Source: Flavobacterium sp. (GTDB lineage: Bacteria; Bacteroidota; Bacteroidia; Flavobacteriales; Flavobacteriaceae). From it: 9,984 nt of DNA. The stretch lies in NCBI GenBank assembly GCA_017984035.1, contig JAGOAF010000047.1:1-9984 (forward strand), given 5' to 3'. Below are positions 6,811 through 9,984 of the stretch, in pieces; positions within the stretch are counted from its first letter, which is position 1, and the number at the start of each line of letters is the position of its first letter. The notes below the pieces were generated by a model, which ran no database searches, was not told the DNA's origin, and saw nothing but the letters and a program-made list of their open reading frames with translations. The position numbers and the translations under genes are program-made.

Positions 6811-7001
6811 TTGACGTAAATTATAGGATGTAGGTTGTATTGTATGGGTGTTGTTTTTTATTTTTAATTTCGGAAAACTAGGGGCGGTGCTTTAGAAAAT
6901 TTTTTTACATTTGGAAACACGTAAAAGTATAAAATTTTACATTCAATTTATACCCTTACAAAGGAAAAAAAAGATTCATTTTTTAAGTTAGAAAAGACAG
7001 C
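6811..7001. promoter_or_regulatory. Divergent intergenic region between the acidic-protein operon and tdk
   Basis: This 191-bp AT-rich region should hold promoters for both flanking transcripts. For tdk, TACATTTG at 6906-6913 is an exact match to the Bacteroidota -7 consensus TAnnTTTG. No clean TTTG lies at the expected -33 spacing. For the minus-strand operon the best I find is GAAAACTA at 6873-6880 (TAGTTTTC on the minus strand), one base off the consensus, also without a good -33 element. Neither gene has a Shine-Dalgarno sequence; the bases before the tdk ATG are A-rich, as is usual in this group. A 6-bp inverted repeat (GTAAAA/TTTTAC, 6921-6926 and 6935-6940) lies in the possible tdk leader but is weak. 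I see no riboswitch or small ORF. Confidence 0.5.
6906..6913 (+). promoter_or_regulatory. Candidate -7 element of the tdk promoter (TAnnTTTG)
   Basis: TACATTTG matches the Bacteroidota housekeeping-sigma -7 consensus in all fixed positions. Transcription would begin near 6920, leaving a leader of about 80 bases before the tdk ATG. The -33 TTTG partner is not evident at 17-23 bp upstream, so the call rests on one half of the promoter only. Confidence 0.4.
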
Positions 7002-7592
7002 ATGTTTCTCGAAAATACAGTAAATCATAAAGAACAATTTGGTTGGATTGAAGTCATCTGTGGCTCTATGTTTTCGGGTAAAACAGAGGAATTGATTCGC
7101 CGACTAAAACGCGCTCAATTTGCTAAGCAAAAAGTGGAAATCTTCAAGCCGGCAGTAGATACTCGTTACCACAACGAAATGGTAGTCTCACACGACTCTA
7201 ATGAAATTCGTTCAACGCCTGTTCCGGCTGCTGCCAATATTGCAATTTTGGCTCAAGGCTGTGATGTGGTAGGTATCGATGAAGCTCAGTTTTTTGATGA
7301 CGAAATTGTACGTGTTTGTAATGATTTGGCAAACCGAGGTGTTCGAGTGATTGTGGCAGGATTGGATATGGATTTTAAAGGAAATCCTTTTGGACCAATG
7401 CCCGCTTTGATGGCTACTGCTGAGTATGTGACCAAAGTACATGCAGTTTGTACGCGAACAGGAAATCTGGCCAATTATAGTTTTAGAAAAACCGACAATG
7501 ATAAATTAGTGATGTTGGGCGAAACCGAAGAATACGAACCCTTAAGTCGCGGAGCTTATTTTGAAGCCATGAAAAAAAACGAAGAAAAATAA
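7002..7592 (+). CDS. tdk: Thymidine kinase (type II), zinc-ligand-poor variant
   Basis: This kinase phosphorylates thymidine to dTMP with ATP in the cytoplasmic salvage pathway. The 196-residue protein has the P-loop GSMFSGKT (21-28), KPAVDTRY (49-56), VVSHD (61-65), and the Walker-B/catalytic stretch GIDEAQFF (91-98), in which Glu94 is the likely general base. [15 protein letters not shown] (120-134) follows, then the thymidine-binding lasso region near 145-185. The usual structural zinc site is largely lost. The CxxC position reads CTRT (150-153), and the late C-R-x-H/C position reads SRGA (182-185), so only Cys150 of the expected four ligands remains. I recall similar sequences in other Bacteroidota, so this is probably a lineage variant, not damage. 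The ATG start, preceded by A-rich sequence, agrees with the family start plus about twelve residues. It is monocistronic by position: divergent promoter upstream, hairpin terminator 20 bp after the stop. Confidence 0.96.
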   Translation: MFLENTVNHKEQFGWIEVICGSMFSGKTEELIRRLKRAQFAKQKVEIFKPAVDTRYHNEMVVSHDSNEIRSTPVPAAANIAILAQGCDVVGIDEAQFFDDEIVRVCNDLANRGVRVIVAGLDMDFKGNPFGPMPALMATAEYVTKVHAVCTRTGNLANYSFRKTDNDKLVMLGETEEYEPLSRGAYFEAMKKNEEK

Positions 7593-7611
7593 ATTGTTTT
7601 AGTAGCACCAT

Positions 7612-7646
7612 AAAAAAAGGGAAAACCATTGGTTTTCCCTTTTTTA
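7612..7646. terminator. Bidirectional intrinsic terminator shared by tdk and rpoN
   Basis: A perfect 15-bp inverted repeat, AAAAAAGGGAAAACC (7613-7627) and its complement (7631-7645), is separated by the 3-base loop ATT. On the + strand the stem ends in six Ts, giving a normal intrinsic terminator for tdk. On the minus strand the complementary A-run becomes a T-run, so it also serves rpoN. The rpoN stop codon (7647-7649) directly follows A7646, only one base outside the stem. Confidence 0.88.
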
Positions 7647-9113
7647 TTACATTTTCTTTCGCATTCTTGCTACAGGTATATCGAGTTGTTCGCGGTATTT
7701 GGCAATAGTTCGTCTAGCAATCGGATAGCCTTTTTCTTTCAGAATGTCAGCCAATTGATCGTCGGGCAACGGTTTGTGTTTGTCTTCTTCTTCAATGACG
7801 TTTTGTAAAATCTTTTTGATTTCTAGAGTTGAGACATCTTCGCCTTGATCATTTTTCATGGCTTCAGAGAAAAACTCTTTGATGAGTTTAGTCCCATAAG
7901 GTGTTTCTACATATTTGCTATTGGCTACTCGAGAAATAGTCGAAATATCCAATCCTACGATATCGGCGATGTCTTTCAAAATCATCGGTTTCAACTTGGT
8001 TTCGTCGCCTTCTAAAAAGAAGTCTTCTTGGTAATGCATAATGGCATTCATAGTTACAAAAAGCGTTTCTTGGCGTTGGCGAATCGCATCAATGAACCAT
8101 TTGGCCGAATCTAATTTCTGTTTAATAAACTGCACGGCTTCTTTTTGCTGAGTCGATTTGTCTTTCGAAACTTTGTAGGTTTGCAGCATTTCCTGATAAT
8201 CTCTAGAAACATGAAGCGAAGGCGCGTTGCGGCCGTTCAAACTCAATTCCAACTTTCCTTCCACAATTCGAATGGCAAAATCAGGCACAATGTTTTCGGT
8301 TACTTTGTTGTTTCCAGTAAAAGAGCCTCCTGGTTTTGGATTCAGTTTTTCGATTTCGTGAATCGCTTTTTTTAGTTGGTCGTTAGAGACATTGTATTTT
8401 TGAACAAGCTTGTCATAGTGTTTTTTGGTAAAGGCATCAAACTGATTTTCGATAATATCGGTAGCCATTTCCACATATTCCGTAGGTGTTTTGTGTTTGA
8501 GTTGCAACAATAAACATTCTTGTAAATCCCGCGCGCCTACACCAGACGGTTCTAATTCGTGAATAACATGCATCAATCGTTCTACGGTTTTTTCATCGGT
8601 ATACACCGCTTGTGTAAAAGCTAAATCGTCTACAATATCAGAGATGCTTCTGCGAATGTATCCCATGTCGTCAATGCTTCCCACAAGGAATTCTGCGATG
8701 TCTCGGTCTTCCTCCGTTAAGATAAATGTATTGAGTTGGTTGATTAAATCTTGGTGAAAACTAATCGGTGCCGCAAAAGGTGCATCGTGGTCTTCATCGT
8801 CATCACTGTAATTATTGGTTTGTGTTTTGTAATCAGGAGTATCGTCGTTGTTTAAATAGTCGTCAATATTGATTTCTTCTGCATCTACGCGTTCTGATTC
8901 GGCCTCATCATAATCGTCATAATCTTCCGTTTCAAATTCGTCTTTTACATATTCCTCCTCTTCTTTTCCGGCTTCAAGCGCTGGGTTTTCGTTCATTTCT
9001 TCTAATAAACGTTGCTCAAAAGCTTGCGTAGGCAACTGAATTAACTTCATCAACTGAATTTGTTGCGGAGATAATTTCTGGGATAATTTGAGATTTAGGA
9101 ATTGCTTTAGCAT
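7647..9113 (-). CDS. rpoN: RNA polymerase sigma-54 factor RpoN
   Basis: Sigma-54 directs RNA polymerase to -24/-12 promoters and needs an AAA+ activator for open-complex formation. The 488-residue protein shows the full architecture. Region I is Gln/Leu-rich (residues 1-48, including KLSPQQIQLMKLIQLPTQAF at 13-32). Region II is acidic (about 50-112) and rich in Asp, Glu and Tyr. The core-binding domain includes GSIDDMGYIRRS (145-156), LEPSGVGARDLQECL (187-201) and LNPKPGG (257-263). The helix-turn-helix lies around LKDIADIVGLDISTISRVAN (379-398) and is followed by KYVETPYGT (400-408). The RpoN box ARRTIAKYRE (466-475) recognises the -24 element and is one conservative step from the usual ARRTVAKYRE. 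No enhancer-binding protein, hpf or ptsN gene lies beside it, unlike the proteobacterial rpoN cluster. It starts 76 bp after asnS on the same strand and ends at the shared terminator with tdk. Confidence 0.97.
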   Translation of the reverse strand: MLKQFLNLKLSQKLSPQQIQLMKLIQLPTQAFEQRLLEEMNENPALEAGKEEEEYVKDEFETEDYDDYDEAESERVDAEEINIDDYLNNDDTPDYKTQTNNYSDDDEDHDAPFAAPISFHQDLINQLNTFILTEEDRDIAEFLVGSIDDMGYIRRSISDIVDDLAFTQAVYTDEKTVERLMHVIHELEPSGVGARDLQECLLLQLKHKTPTEYVEMATDIIENQFDAFTKKHYDKLVQKYNVSNDQLKKAIHEIEKLNPKPGGSFTGNNKVTENIVPDFAIRIVEGKLELSLNGRNAPSLHVSRDYQEMLQTYKVSKDKSTQQKEAVQFIKQKLDSAKWFIDAIRQRQETLFVTMNAIMHYQEDFFLEGDETKLKPMILKDIADIVGLDISTISRVANSKYVETPYGTKLIKEFFSEAMKNDQGEDVSTLEIKKILQNVIEEEDKHKPLPDDQLADILKEKGYPIARRTIAKYREQLDIPVARMRKKM

Positions 9114-9189
9114 TTATTTTTGTGTAAAAGCTTATAGGTTTAAAAGCCTAAATAAATTAAACGTATAAACTATTAAACTTCGACCTTTT
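9114..9189. other. AT-rich spacer between asnS and rpoN
   Basis: This 76-bp gap lies between the asnS stop and the rpoN ATG, both on the minus strand. I find no exact TAnnTTTG element for rpoN; TACGTTTA (minus strand, 9158-9165) is one base off and lacks a -33 partner. A small hairpin (9135-9150) is too weak and has no T-run, so read-through from asnS into rpoN is possible. Confidence 0.4.
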
Positions 9190-9984
9190 TTAGAATTCCG
9201 CACTACCTGGTGTTCTTGGGAAAGGAATCACGTCACGAATATTAGTCATACCTGTTACAAATAACACCAAACGTTCAAATCCAAGTCCGAAACCAGAGTG
9301 TACTGCAGATCCAAATCGGCGCGTATCTAAGTACCACCATAATTCTTCTTCGTCAATACCCAATGCTTTCATTTTTTCGACCAAGACATCGTAACGTTCC
9401 TCACGTTGTGAACCTCCTACGATTTCACCAATACCAGGGAAAAGGATGTCCATAGCGCGAACGGTTTTTCCGTCTTCGTTCAAACGCATATAGAATGCTT
9501 TAATATTGGCTGGATAATCAAATAAAATTACCGGACATTTAAAGTGTTTTTCTACTAGATAACGCTCGTGTTCCGATTGTAAATCGGCACCCCATTCGTC
9601 AATGATATAACTGAATTTTTTCTTTTTATTAGGAGTAGATTCTCTTAAAATTTCGATAGCTTCGGTATACGAAACACGTTTGAAATTGTTTTCTAACACA
9701 AAGTTCAATTTGTCTAACAATGCCATTTCGCTGCGTTCAGCCTGTGGTTTTTGTTTTTCTTCGTCTAACAAACGACTTTCTAAGAATTTCAAATCGTCTG
9801 GACATTTGTCCATCGTGTATTTAATTACATACTGAATAAAATCTTCTGCCAAATCCATGTTGTCATCCAAATCGTTGAACGCTACTTCAGGTTCAATCAT
9901 CCAGAATTCAGCCAAGTGACGAGATGTATTCGAGTTTTCAGCTCTAAAAGTAGGACCGAAAGTATAAATTTGGCCCAAAGCCAT
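9190..9984 (-). CDS. asnS: Asparaginyl-tRNA synthetase, N-terminal part outside the window
   Basis: This class IIb synthetase charges tRNA-Asn with asparagine. The 264 visible residues are the C-terminal half of the catalytic domain; the E. coli enzyme has 466 residues, so about 200 or more are missing past base 9984. Class II motif 2 is present as [20 protein letters not shown] (7-26), followed by [10 protein letters not shown] (27-36). [12 protein letters not shown] (137-148), [18 protein letters not shown] (162-179) and [15 protein letters not shown] (183-197) follow, then motif 3 [10 protein letters not shown] (231-240). The end [15 protein letters not shown] (250-264) is the standard C-terminus of bacterial AsnRS and separates it from AspRS and LysRS. 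The Met at the window edge aligns inside the strand before motif 2, where E. coli has ALSK, so it is an internal codon and not a start. The gene lies just upstream of rpoN on the same strand. Confidence 0.97.
   Translation of the reverse strand: MALGQIYTFGPTFRAENSNTSRHLAEFWMIEPEVAFNDLDDNMDLAEDFIQYVIKYTMDKCPDDLKFLESRLLDEEKQKPQAERSEMALLDKLNFVLENNFKRVSYTEAIEILRESTPNKKKKFSYIIDEWGADLQSEHERYLVEKHFKCPVILFDYPANIKAFYMRLNEDGKTVRAMDILFPGIGEIVGGSQREERYDVLVEKMKALGIDEEELWWYLDTRRFGSAVHSGFGLGFERLVLFVTGMTNIRDVIPFPRTPGSAEF

Noticed and set aside
6921..6940. Inverted repeat GTAAAA/TTTTAC upstream of tdk as an operator or attenuator
   Set aside because: Six AT-rich base pairs with an eight-base loop are easily expected by chance in such AT-rich DNA.
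9135..9150. Small inverted repeat TAGG/CCTA between asnS and rpoN as a terminator
   Set aside because: On the transcribed minus strand the stem has four clean pairs then a mismatch, and no T-run follows.
9982..9984. ATG at the window edge as the asnS start
   Set aside because: It aligns with an internal residue just before class II motif 2; over 200 N-terminal residues of AsnRS would be missing.

Overview
This window looks like ordinary chromosome from a member of the Bacteroidota, most likely a Flavobacteriaceae (Flavobacterium-like) bacterium. The evidence is moderately AT-rich DNA, A-rich translation starts without clear Shine-Dalgarno sequences, a TAnnTTTG-type promoter element, and protein variants I associate with this group: a thymidine kinase without its zinc cysteines, a HopJ-type protein beside rsmI and recJ, and a conserved acidic protein between tdk and rsmI. 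These are recognised from memory of the families, not from a search.

Layout from left to right. Bases 1-624 (+) hold the 3' part of a UDP-2,3-diacylglucosamine diphosphatase (LpxH-type, lipid A synthesis). It converges on a minus-strand block. Read in its own direction (right to left), that block starts at 6810 with an acidic protein of unknown function. It continues with rsmI (16S rRNA methyltransferase), a HopJ-family protein, recJ (single-strand DNA exonuclease) and an MFS exporter. The gaps are 31 bp, 1 bp, 21 bp and a 1-bp overlap, so these five are probably one operon. After a 78-bp gap come a multi-pass membrane protein with a degenerate CPBP-like motif and a DUF2200 protein.

A 191-bp divergent intergenic region (6811-7001) separates this operon from tdk (+, thymidine salvage). 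tdk converges on rpoN (-, sigma-54), and the two share a 15-bp-stem hairpin that should terminate transcription from both sides. At the right edge asnS (-, asparaginyl-tRNA synthetase) is cut by the window end and lies 76 bp upstream of rpoN.

The window is mostly housekeeping: outer-membrane lipid synthesis, DNA repair, rRNA modification, nucleotide salvage, transcription and tRNA charging. I see no mobile element, CRISPR array, tRNA or rRNA gene, and no convincing new system. The items most worth a second look are the acidic protein heading the rsmI operon, the zinc-less thymidine kinase, the HopJ-family protein in a core operon, and the AT-rich membrane protein.
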